Assembly: GCA_029641185.1 (NCBI GenBank)
Contig: JAPWGK010000023.1
Span: 682,001 to 746,000 of the forward strand
DNA length: 64,000 nt
Reading direction: 5' to 3'
Source of the DNA: Pseudofabraea citricarpa
Lineage: Eukaryota > Ascomycota > Leotiomycetes > Helotiales > Dermateaceae
Position 1 is the first letter of the stretch, and each line of letters starts with the position of its first letter. Below, piece after piece: positions 1 to 9,838 of this stretch. A model generated the notes under the pieces. It saw nothing but the letters and a program-made list of their open reading frames with translations. It ran no database searches and was not told the origin of the DNA. A program made the position numbers and the translations under genes.

Positions 1-802
1 AAAGACAAGCCAGGAACGACGCAGTGAGGTATCTCAAAGGGAAACAAGTGTTAATACCAGACTTAGTCCAAAGCTGGAATACCCATGTGACAGCCATGAA
101 AGTTGAACAATAAGAATTGCGTTTCTTTTGGAAGAGTTAAACCTTAGCCAGCGAACCAAAATTGATATGCTAAAGCTCAAGAATGACCGAAGGGTTGATT
201 TTAGCACAAGAGCAAACGCTTCTCCAAAGCTGGATTAAAAATCGGTGCACCCCTTCTTTCCTTGCTTTTGCTTTCTTCTCATTCCAAATTGAACTTCCTG
301 ATAGACCGTTGCTCGCCACTTCCCTCCATTCTATCATTTTTTATGATGACTCGATCCCGTCCTAGCTGACCTACACTTACAATGCTTAGGCAGGGGCGAG
401 GTTGGAAGAACACAATTCTTACAAAGTAGGGACCACACTTGAAAAGTGGTTCGATAGTTCTTTGGAAAGTACGGACACTAAGTCTCTAGGTCCTGCCTCC
501 AATCCAGATTTTCCTATTTATTCCTCCAGATCTCCGGGCAGACTCTCATTCTCTTTACATCATTTCACTTCAAAATAACCACTCGTCTCCAACCCTTCCA
601 TACCTCAGTCAAGGCCTACTTCCATTGAAATGCCTCTTCATTACATGAATCTATCTCAACCAAGCTCTACTTCAGCCCCTTTGTTCATTTTAGACTCACA
701 ATCGTCTTACTGCCTCGAAGATTGAAGACACCTTCCTCAAGTCTCCGACCATTGGCGAAGACTTCTTTACTATGCTTCAGCCCGATAAGTCTTTTGATTA
801 CA
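1..802. other. Intergenic, window edge
   Basis: No frame here carries a recognisable domain or a convincing splice-joined coding series. The stretch from about 500 to 720 is rich in C and T on the + strand, as is common in fungal promoters and leaders, and may be the leader of the tentative gene that follows. Open frames are short and overlapping. A gene entering from the left edge cannot be excluded. Confidence 0.4.
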
Positions 803-1631
803 ATGTCCTTCCAACGACTGGTACGTAACATTGCATCTCTCATTGCTCCTTTCAACACCACAGTTCCAGCAGCACCCGGCCAATGGACGCCCCCGCCCTC
901 AAAGCTTTTGCAATCAGAAACTAACATATCTAGTGAGGCGTTATCCTGTCCCCTCCTTCTAGAGATTCCGAACGAGATCCTCCGTCACCAAACGATTGGA
1001 CCCATAATCACAACTCTGTCTCAGGCCCATGGGCAGCTACATGGCCACCCAAGGGAAGTTTCAAACAGGATCAACAATAACACAAAAGAACATGTTGCTG
1101 TTTCATCAGTCCAGGTATTTTGACCACTGCTCAGCAATCTTCAGTTGGTCTATTCTAACTGCACAATAGGCCAACAAAAAAACATCAAGTACTCCTCCTT
1201 TTACGTCATGCGAATCTCACCTCCTACTCGCACTTCTACGTGATACCAACAAGGCCTCGGCATGGTCAACTCATTTGCTACGCAACACGAAGCCTCTCGT
1301 TCACTACGGTGCTCTTGCTAATCAAGAAATTGTCGCTACTACTCGCGATGTATGGTTTGTGCTCCATGCAATAAAGGCAATCAATAGTCAAATATCCCTT
1401 GTACATGTAAGCAAACTCTCTTTCTCCCCACAGCATCGTCATTACTTGGGAAACAAGAGGCTAATGCTGCAAAGCAACTACCGTGGGTTGGAACTGGAAA
1501 GACTGCTAGATGAAGACTTCGAGTACACGTTGGCCAATGCGGGTTTCTCAAGGATCAATCCAGCTTGCACATCACACCAAGCTACATCCACCGATCGGAC
1601 AAGGCAATCCTTCTATGAAGGGACTTTTTGA
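803..1631 (+). CDS. Hypothetical protein, two exons, possible F-box-like segment
   Basis: Exon 1 is 803-1114 and exon 2 is 1170-1631. The intron starts GTATTT, contains a CTAAC branch-like site and ends ACAATAG, and the join is in phase 0, giving 257 residues. The ATG at 803 was chosen as the first ATG in the open frame. I do not recognise the product. The stretch around residues 50-62 reads LLLEIPNEILRH, which loosely resembles the start of an F-box (a Skp1-binding module), but the rest of the domain is not clear. The second exon is leucine- and charge-rich without membrane segments. The model rests on splice geometry and open length only. It could be a decayed gene, or could have an upstream exon. 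Confidence 0.4.
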
Positions 1632-1773
1632 AAAGGGACAAATGCAGATTAGTATGGTCACACCCGTTCCTTTGCACGGCGTCGGTGGCAGTACTAACAT
1701 GCCAATAGTTATCTTGAATATAAGGAGCAGACAAGTCTTCACAACTGAAAAGTGCTAATATCATGGCAATAGG

Positions 1774-2028
1774 CTTGTCATAATCCTGCTGTAGGCTGGT
1801 GCCTGGGAAGACTTCCTGACAGTGGAAATTATGCCGTTTCCATTGAACAGACTTGTCATAATCCTGCTGTATTGGGAAGCTTGTGGGAGACTTCCTGAGA
1901 GTGGCCAACTCCATTTACAGGCTTGTCATAATCCTGCTGTAGAGCGGTGCTTGGGAGGACTTCTTGAGGAGGGAAGAAATTGATGCCACCTCCCTTCTAC
2001 GGGGTGTGCTTGTCATAATCCTGCTGTA
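1774..2028. repeat. Four-copy imperfect tandem repeat
   Basis: A perfectly conserved 20-bp core, CTTGTCATAATCCTGCTGTA, occurs at 1774-1793, 1852-1871, 1922-1941 and 2009-2028, so the copies are 78, 70 and 87 bp apart. After the core, copies 1-3 share a second, looser block containing a GACTTCCTGA-like stretch. The array lies between a tentative gene and an orphan zinc-finger exon. No open frame spans all copies with a sensible product. It is a minisatellite-like array or the remnant of a repeated element. Confidence 0.85.
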
Positions 2029-2711
2029 GGGAGCGGCCTGGGCGTGGGCGTGTGATAGGTACGTATACATCCTTTCACTTCCCTGCCATCTCTCTTTCCA
2101 TAAAAAAAAGGAGTCCACGTTACTGATTGGACATATACACGCCAGACTAGCTCCTACAGCCATTTCAGCGAGGAAGATCAACAGCTAGCCAGCAAGACCA
2201 GGCTCGGCCGTCCAAAGAGATGCGGAATAGGCGACGGAAGCCACTTGCGTTTTGGAGCGAAACTGAGAAGGACAGGGACAATGACAACGAGAAGGATGCT
2301 GACAACCGGAAAGAGACAACGCAAGAGAAACAGCCAGGGACAGACATTCCACTGGGAGCTCCCCAAAATTACGGCTCTGCCACGACGACCGAACTCAGCA
2401 AGAGCCCTCCTTGTAGACCCTAGAATTATGATCTGTGCACTCTTCGTTGCCTGTCGACCGTGCTGATCGGATTTCGACTGGCGCCCGTAGCAGTAGTCGC
2501 TGAGCGAGACACGGAAAAAGGAGAAAAGAAAATTCCGGCTTCCAGTCTGAGGTGGTGCCAGCTCGCATCTCCCGTGCGCGACGAGTAGAGGAAATCAGAC
2601 TTGGGCTGGTGGGGAGTTGGTGGCAAGCTCGACAGGAAGAACTTTGCGACCTTTTTTTTTTTTGGAACTTTATCGAATATTCTCGACATCAGCTAAGTCA
2701 AAAACAAACAG
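2029..2711. other. Non-coding or unresolved, upstream of zinc-finger exon
   Basis: This stretch should hold the 5' part of the zinc-finger gene if that gene is intact. It includes a 14-base T run near 2651 and a CTAAG branch-like site near 2693, followed by AACAG, which suits an intron end at 2711. I could not identify the upstream coding exon with confidence. Open frames here have highly charged, low-complexity products. Confidence 0.35.
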
Positions 2712-2957
2712 AACCTTTACGACCGTCAAAAGCTTCTGGAGCACGAATCACGCCCAATTCACCTGAATAAAGTTGCTGGAATTGCGCCTCGCAAGACCAC
2801 TGGTGGCGGTTCTCAGCTTGCTATCACAAACAAGAAGCATTGGTGTGAAACTTGTCGGCATGCAGCTTCCACTGCTGCTCGTCTGGAAATTCATCTCAAA
2901 GGCCCCAGACATGCCAAGAAGCTCAGGAACTTGGCATTGAGCGCTAAGCTCACCTAA
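2712..2957 (+). CDS. C2H2 (U1/matrin-type) zinc-finger protein, terminal exon only
   Basis: The frame is open from an in-frame stop at 2694-2696 to a stop at 2955-2957 and encodes about 81 residues if entered at the AACAG acceptor ending at 2711. The end of the product carries HWCETC, then 12 residues, then HLKGPRH, the C-x2-C-x12-H-x5-H spacing typical of U1-like/zf-met fingers that bind RNA or double-stranded nucleic acid. Just before the finger is a basic stretch reading APRKTTGGGSQ, reminiscent of histone H3 around K9. No ATG lies in the open part, so at least one upstream exon is needed or the gene is broken. The zinc finger is clear; the gene model is incomplete. Confidence 0.5.
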   Translation, partial: NLYDRQKLLEHESRPIHLNKVAGIAPRKTTGGGSQLAITNKKHWCETCRHAASTAARLEIHLKGPRHAKKLRNLALSAKLT

Positions 2958-3271
2958 TACATCAGCACTCGGATTTCTTGGACTTTCTTTTTGTCGAAAT
3001 GCAACATTTTCATCTCAAAATCAATTCAATCAGACATTTGCTAATTCAGTTACATTACATAGGGGGTGGTTCCAGCCAGTGACGATTTCACAAATGTACA
3101 TAGACAGACAACTTCCTATCAATTCAGGAACTGAGAAGGAGATCACACAAAAACCCATCCCAGTCTTTATTCACGATTCATGAAAACAATAAACCCGTGA
3201 AGTGAAGATTTATACCTGAAATTGTTTGCTTGATTCAGCTGCAGTGTCATATGATCATATACATTATTCTC
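2958..3271. other. Intergenic, 3' flanks
   Basis: A spacer of 314 bp between the ends of the zinc-finger exon (+) and NDC1 (-), therefore two convergent 3' flanks. It is AT-rich with several AATAAA-like signals (for example AACAATAAAC near 3186). I see no gene in it. Confidence 0.6.
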
Positions 3272-5258
3272 CTATCGATTCTCTGCCATCTCCTGCCCGT
3301 CCCTCCCTCTCGCCGATGCTGGTGTGGCAGCTTCCCTCGCACTCCTCAGCTCCGACTGACTCAGTCTCAAATGCTCACTATAATCGCCAAACGCAGCGAG
3401 TAACTCGTGCAGGCCTCCTTTCAGAGTGGCCAAAATGGTATCAATCTCAGGACTCTCAGCCTTCCTCTCGACATCCGTCCAGTGAAACTGCAAACTCGTC
3501 TGGAATTTCTCTATCTGTTTGATGGTCTCTGTGAATGTGGCGATGATGGTCTTCACATCACGCTGCACGTTGCCGTATTTGTCTTCTGTAAGACTGCATA
3601 CGGCGAAACGTGTGAGTGCATCAATAGCATCAACAATGATCCCCACATCACCATAGGGTGTGCCTAGTACGACAGAGGTGATTTTTCGTCGGTAATCTTG
3701 GCGGAATGGCCAGCCAATGGCACTATTAAGAAAGGGGACAGCGTAGCTATGGAGCATGGCTTGGAATCCTCCAGGGACAACAGCTTCTTGTCGTCTGGGG
3801 TCGAGAAAGGCTGCTTTGGCTTGCTTGAGGTAACCAGGCGATGAAGATTGTCCGTGATTTTTAGCTATAGTTCCGACTGTCTGGGCGACACCAGCCCTTC
3901 TTGTAGCCGGGGGAGGCGATGAATTGAAAACGTTCCCTTCATTAAGAGGCTGTGTCAACCGAGGTAGAGGCTCCTCTTCTGTTTTTTTCTCGTCGGTCTC
4001 TTTAGTGTCAAGAGTTGGGTTTTCATATCGTTCAATGCGTTCATTGACCCCCTTGATGACCCCTAAGCACGCTGAAGATATCTGAGACCATGCAGAACCT
4101 CCTTTCCTGTCGATATCTTCAAAAATAATCTTACGCCGGCCCTGGAAGCGTTGGGATATGTAGACAAGCTCCCAAAAAGCAAATGCCTGCAGAATGTTAG
4201 CTTTTTTCTCTAAAAACTACCCAGTGTTCTTACTCTTGTCTGAAGCTTTTTTCCATTCAAGCCTGTCAGAAGACTGCCATTGGGGTCTCTGGACTCATGC
4301 GTGATTGGTCTCTCATTCTTCAACGGCTCTTGGGCCACATATGCTGAGAATGCAACATTTGCAAACTCCCAAAGACCTATAAGTAGTGCTCCTCCTATAA
4401 AGGTCTTGAATAGGATAGTAAAGTGGAAGGGCGAAATTGCCGGGAGAGCTGTTGATTTTGGCAAGCTCCAAAAAATCTTGGCAAACCCCAGAGCATAGCT
4501 CCATGCCGTTCTCCTGATAAAGATCGAGTAGATAAATGGTGTGGTGAGTGTCATTGAGGCTGCTCGAGTCACAGACTTTTGAACTATGCTAGCCATCTTT
4601 TCTCGGATCTGTAGTCCAGGAGGATCGATTAAGTGAGCGCGCTGATCGGATGAAGCCTCGGGCTTCGTTTTCGTCACCGGCATATCGACGCGGTCGTAAT
4701 CATAAAAGAGATGTATCCCAGACTGCAAAAGAGCTAGTATGAGGAAGTAGGACATCAAATAGATGGGCCGCTCGTTCAATCTCGGCCGATCGAAGTTTGG
4801 CCCAGCAGTGATCCATCTGATATTTGAGCTCTCGGCGGCCGAGAAAATGTAGATTTCGCAGAACATCCAAGCCGAAAACAGATACCACACAGCAGTTTGC
4901 ACGGTCTGGAATTGAAAGGCATAGTCGGTGAAGGTCTGGAACGGGCTACTCGAGGTGCGTATACCAACATGTAACTGAGCGACTCGGAGGACAAAGATGG
5001 CAAAGCCCGATATGAAGAGAAGGCCAGTCCGAATCCCAGCTCGTCCAAAGGGAAACCAAGACCAGAAGACTGCAGTTAAATCAGTACACCGCTCGCAACA
5101 AGCAGAATTGCGGAAAACATACTGGAGTTCCACTCCCCGATCAAAAGCGCCTCGGCATAGCAGATACATGCCAATACAACCATTGCGCTGACGAACCTCC
5201 GATGTAATGCTGGAGTAAGAAAGTCCTTGTACGGACGGGTGCGCAAAGCGGGGGCCAT
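3272..5258 (-). CDS. NDC1: Nucleoporin Ndc1 (nuclear pore and spindle-pole membrane protein)
   Basis: Three exons on the minus strand: 5123-5258, 4234-5069 and 3272-4186, with introns of 53 bp (GTATGT..CTGCAG) and 47 bp (GTAAGA..CTGCAG), giving 628 residues. Ndc1 (Cut11 in fission yeast) is a multi-pass protein that anchors nuclear pore complexes and spindle pole bodies in the nuclear envelope. The N-terminal 290 residues contain about six hydrophobic segments, the first at residues 24-45. The soluble C-terminal half is helical and ends in the family's typical conserved tail, with a run of alternating charged helices. Length is within the range of filamentous-fungal Ndc1 proteins. The start at 5258 lies 352 bp from the divergent PEP12 start, so the two share a promoter region. 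The assignment rests on overall family resemblance. Confidence 0.85.
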
Positions 5259-5610
5259 CTTGTGAAATGTTTAGGGCCTCACGAGCCCTTTATGAAAGGT
5301 AAAGACTGTAATATCCGGATATCTGTGCTGTCTAGGACATGGGATCCGGGTGGTGGTTGTGGTGGTTGCGTTCAGCTTGCAAGAAATAGGCATGTAAACA
5401 TTAACACCGAGCCAAAATAAACTTGAGGCTGTTGACGCGAGAGACTGGCCTGGCGACCTGCGACTGTAAACCTCTGACTTAGCGCGGAGCCCGTCGGCCG
5501 CTAGCGGGAATACGTCAACCTCGACCCTATCAGCAGGCTGCTACTTGATACAAACCTACCTCCTCTGCTCAGAAAGACCCCTCTATACGCCTTCATCCAG
5601 TACCGCAGAT
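5259..5610. promoter_or_regulatory. Shared divergent promoter region of NDC1 and PEP12
   Basis: The 352 bp between two divergent ATGs must hold both promoters. It has a GC-rich centre around 5480-5510, pyrimidine-rich leader sequence before the PEP12 ATG, and no obvious TATAAA box. No specific factor site can be assigned. Confidence 0.5.
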
Positions 5611-6492
5611 ATGTCGTTCGATCAATTATCGTCGTTGGAGTCGCAGCCGACGAATACGCGTCGCAGCGATGACCCCGCATACACAGATGATCCAGAGTTT
5701 CAGCGGTTGTCGCAAGACCTCATGACGAAGCTATTTACACTAACGGGCAACATATCACGACTATCGAACGAGATTGCGCTCCTGGGAACGAAAAGGGATA
5801 CCGAGAGAGTACGAGAGCGGGTTCACGATCTATTAGAAGAGTCCAAGGAGACATTCAAGGAAGTCGGCGATGGTGTCAAGACGATACAGGCATGGGAGGA
5901 TGTTAGCGTAAGTGATGGATGATGTGCCGCTCGAAAACACCAACCCAGGACACTTTCTGACATGGGATTCTAGCCATCGCAAAAGTACACGCAGCAAAAG
6001 CTGACGCGCGAATTCCAAGCCAACCTGACCGAATTCCAAACCGTGCAGCGGCGAGCTCTGGAGAAAGAGCGGTCCTCAGCGTCCGCCGCCCGCACGGCAT
6101 TGGAAGAAGCCAGCTCGCCGGGAGCTGAGGGCAGCAGCCCCTTCGGACAACAGCAAGCGCAGGAGCAGCTCAGGCTAGCATCGCAAGACGAGGTGGATTT
6201 CCAAGACTCGCTGATTGTGGAGCGCGAGGCCGAGATCCGCAATATCGAGCAGGGCGTGACGGAGCTCAACGAACTCTTCAGAGATGTTGCGCACATTGTG
6301 AATGAGCAAGGCGAGATGCTCGACACAATCGCTAATAATGTCGATAATACCCGATCCGATACGCGGAATGCCGATTTGGAATTGAGGAGTGCGGCTAGGT
6401 ATCAAAAGAATGCCCGATCGAAAGCCTGCTGTTTGCTGTTGATCCTAGCCGTCATCTTGACCATCGTCATACTGGCTGTTGTTCTTGGATGA
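5611..6492 (+). CDS. PEP12: Endosomal/vacuolar t-SNARE (syntaxin) Pep12-like
   Basis: Exons 5611-5907 and 5974-6492 (intron GTAAGT..TTCTAG, phase 0) give 271 residues. Pep12 is the Qa-SNARE of late endosomes; it pairs with vesicle SNAREs during Golgi-to-endosome/vacuole fusion. The N-terminal part (about residues 25-135) is a helical Habc-type domain. The SNARE helix spans about residues 178-240 with the central ionic-layer glutamine at Q211 in the segment VNEQGEMLD. A single C-terminal anchor (about 250-270) made of Leu, Ile and Val ends at the last residue, as in tail-anchored syntaxins. A Q-rich linker near residues 155-165 separates the two domains. Vam3-like function is the alternative within the same family. 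Confidence 0.85.
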
Positions 6493-7015
6493 AAGAAGCC
6501 GAGATGTGAAAGGTTGATTATTAATGCGGCATTGTATTCTTTGGTGGAGTGGAGTTGGGGGTGTAAACTTGGACTGGACTGGACGTCTTATTCTCCTAGC
6601 GTTTTTTTTTTGCTTTTAGTTGAAGAGGAATGAAGATAGTAGAAGGGTTCGAATTATTGTGCCAATACTAAAACAGACCTATGGACATATATACATACTG
6701 CTCAAAGACTGCATACCTAGCTACTTAGTACCTTGGCACGTTGTGGATTGCCCATGGTACCCGTACGCGTCTCTTAGCTACCTATATATCATTTGATACT
6801 AAGCTTTCAAACACAAGTAAAAGAACGGAAAGAGGTCACCCAAAAGCAGCTGATCTCTTCTCCCGTCTCGTAGGAGATAAAAGAAATGGGGGAAAATTAT
6901 GAGGTTCAACTTTTCGTGCATAAATATCGTATCATAAGTACGTGATGTTGCCGATACTCACCCCAATCGGCATCTAATATACAGCGCTTCTAGCATGATC
7001 CCAATCCTACACATC
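6493..7015. other. Intergenic, convergent 3' flanks of PEP12 and RTT106
   Basis: The 523 bp lie between two converging genes. They contain T and A runs and direct TACCTA-type repeats (6715-6790), but no gene or recognisable RNA. Confidence 0.6.
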
Positions 7016-8653
7016 TCACAGCTCATCTCCCTCCCCAACCTCGCCACCTCCATCGTCGTCTCCGTCGTCTTCTTCAGCGCCCTCTCCATCACCATCCTCG
7101 TCGTCGTCGTCGTCTTCCGAGCTGCTCCCCGAACCTTCACTCTCGCCCTCACTGCCCGGATCGTAATCCTCCTCCTCCTCGTCCTCCTCATCCATAGCAG
7201 CTTGCTCGGCCTCCATGGCAGCCTTCTCCAACTCTCCACTCTCGGCATTACCTACCACAAGACCATTCTCATCCCTCATAACATTAACGTTGAGTCTCTT
7301 GGCCTTCCTCTGTTCCGCCATACTCTTATCCTGTAAGCCATGTCTCTGGACAAATTCGTTGATGCCTGCGAAATCCTCCTGATCGAGCATCGCGAACTCG
7401 AATTCTTCCTGCGTCTCTTCTCCCCCCTTGTCATTACTCGTATCGACTTCGATGTTCAAGTTAAAGGTCCGCTGCAGAACGCTCGTGTATGATACGGCTG
7501 AGATGCGCGCGTGCGGCAAGAATAGCATGGGTTTCTTGAATCCCCACAAGATACCGTTTGGTAGGAAGAAAAGATAGCCGTCCTTGGAACCCCGGAAGCC
7601 TTTCACGTGCACGGCTTTCTCTTTTGGTCGATGCGGTTGCTTGATAGTTGAGGCAAATAGATTTGCGTCGGCCTCGGTGAGCTTCTGGACGAGGCTCCCA
7701 CTGGCTTTCAGATATTTTGAGAGTGCCCAGTCGAATAGGGTCTTGAAGTCATCTGAGACGGCACTTGCGGCTGTACTATCTTGTCCACCGATCGTGCCTG
7801 GTTTGGGTGCGCTATCGGGGATGGTGAAGACGACAGGCTCTGGAGCAGGCGGTGCTCCTGCAACCGGTTTTGAGGGTGTGATGTTGGAATTCTTTGGGAA
7901 GAGAACATAATTGAATTGCTTCTGGGACTTTTCTGGTACGGGCAGACAGAATGCATATTCTAGATATTTTGAAAGAGTAGAATTAGTATACGCTTCCTCC
8001 TTTCGCGTTTCTTTGAGAGGATCACGAACCAATGTCTTTCAGAGCGTAGCTGATCCCCGCGACTGGTTCCTTCGAATCTCCCAGGCGCGCATACAGATGC
8101 GATGCCGTGAAACATAACGTGTATTTTTTGCGCTGCGGGATCACCACAGAGATATCCTTCACTTCAAGCAGGACCGGATCACTGCTGGAAGGAGGTGCAG
8201 AAGCATTCGCGCCTCCATTCGGCTGTGCTTGTGTCTTTGGTACATTGCTCGCCCCGTTCGATGATGCAGGTCGACTTGTGAGATTCTCTTCGAGCCGCCT
8301 CTTTTTTGATGCAGGTTCGTCTGCGTCACCGGGCCCTGCTGGTGGGAGACTCAGGATATGCCGTGAGATTTCATTGAAGAGTTCCACGTAAGCCCCAACT
8401 GTACAGGATACCCGTTAGCTTGACTGGAACTTCAGTAGTTTAACACATCACAACAACGCATAAGAGCCTAGAGCTCCTGCATCCCGCCATGCTTGGCAAA
8501 CAAAGAAAGAAATCTGGAGAAGTACCGGAGTTTTCGTTGTGAGAGGCCTACAAAACACTTTGACATACCTGCAGCTTGGTGTATAGCAGCCTGGAGATCA
8601 GGACGCCCCTGGAAGGCAAGCTTGAGGCTCTCTTCATCTAATGGTAAAGCCAT
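7016..8653 (-). CDS. RTT106: Histone chaperone Rtt106
   Basis: Three exons on the minus strand: 8569-8653, 8030-8398 and 7016-7959, with introns of 170 and 70 bp, giving 465 residues. Rtt106 binds H3-H4 carrying H3 K56 acetylation, deposits it during replication-coupled nucleosome assembly, and also represses histone genes. Residues 25-65 hold a basic SKKRRL stretch that may be a nuclear signal. The middle (about 95-345) is the paired pleckstrin-homology region shared with Pob3, including segments such as YLFFLPNGILWGFKKP. The end is an acidic tail (from about residue 385) of Glu/Asp runs coded by trinucleotide-rich DNA at 7030-7190. The second intron has an unusual GTTCGT donor. Family identity is well supported by domain order and the acidic tail. 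Confidence 0.85.
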
Positions 8654-9838
8654 GATGTAATTGTCGTGCGATGAAAAAAACAATCTCAAGCGCACATCAA
8701 GTTTATCTGGTCGTCTGATCTGAACTAGGTGGACGCGATTGTAAAATTTGGGAAACGCGACCGAGAATCTTTGCGATGATGTCAGTCACCCCTTTTGGCG
8801 AAGTTGTTGTGTTTCAACTTTCAAGTGGGCGTTTCCTTCGTTCTTGCCGTCATGTTTGTCTTTGCTCTGTTCAGCCTTGTCAGAAGGTGCAGATATGGGG
8901 CAGGATCAGATCAGCTAATTTCTTTTCTTGGGGAAGTGCTCGGCTTGGTTGACCAATTGGAATATATCATCCTTTCTACGCGGGCGCATGAAATGCAAAC
9001 TGCTCTTCTCGGGAGTTGAGATTGGACTAAAGAATCAACTACTTCGACAATCATCAGAAAGGCAACAGAAGGGTTAAAAATAAGTCTTCATGTTTTGTTT
9101 TAAAAGTTTTAATTTTGGTTTTGGTTCTTATGATTCGTGATTATCATAATCCTCTCTTCTCTTCTCGCCTCTCTGCTTCTCATCTAGGTAGCTGTTTTTC
9201 CCTATCTCCCTCCACTCCCCCTCCAAAGACTGCGCTCTCCCAGACCAAAGACAACCCGACTGGACACAGCAATAGTGTCAGTGGTATCGATGAGAGGTAA
9301 TAGCCGCCACTGCACATCAACATCCTCCTCTCGGTTACCATCCCCTGAAAGTGTTTGTACACGGTATAGTAAATATACACATGAAAGCGAGTACGACACC
9401 TAGATGCGCCGATCTGTATCCACTCCTTTCACCACCATTTTCAAAAGCCATTTTCTGACCCAGTCAAACGCTCCTCTTTTTTGTTGCCCTTTTCCACCTT
9501 CTATTCCAGCCCCATATTCTAGACCGAGGATAAAAGGAACTCGATATTACTCCGACTGAATGACGAAAGAAAGAGAAAGAAACAGCAAATGTCGTGAGTG
9601 AATAAACAATAAATAATAACGCAGTTGTAAAACTGCCCAGGTAACAAAATATCTTGAATAAGATTAAATCGAAGGGTATAAAAGGAACGTAGTTTGCTAA
9701 GGAGCGTATCGAGGGTATCGCAAAACCAGATTAGCAGGTCATATATCGTAAGGTCCATCTATTCGTTTTTGCTGAAAAATAGATATGCGGGATTGTTCAT
9801 TGGGTGCCAAGTGTCATCTGAAGAACCCGAGGCTTGTT
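8654..9838. other. Intergenic with pyrimidine tracts
   Basis: The 1.2 kb spacer holds the RTT106 promoter on its left and the 3' flank of the next minus-strand gene on its right. It has CT-rich stretches (9150-9230, 9420-9520) and AT-rich DNA around 9600. No frame yields a recognisable protein. Confidence 0.55.

Noticed and set aside
5076..5191. Plus-strand frames opposite NDC1
   Set aside because: They are shadows of a well-supported minus-strand coding exon and its intron.
7016..7190. Plus-strand frame opposite the RTT106 acidic tail that looks like a hydrophobic protein
   Set aside because: It is the complement of Glu/Asp codon runs, which always read as Leu/Val-rich on the other strand.
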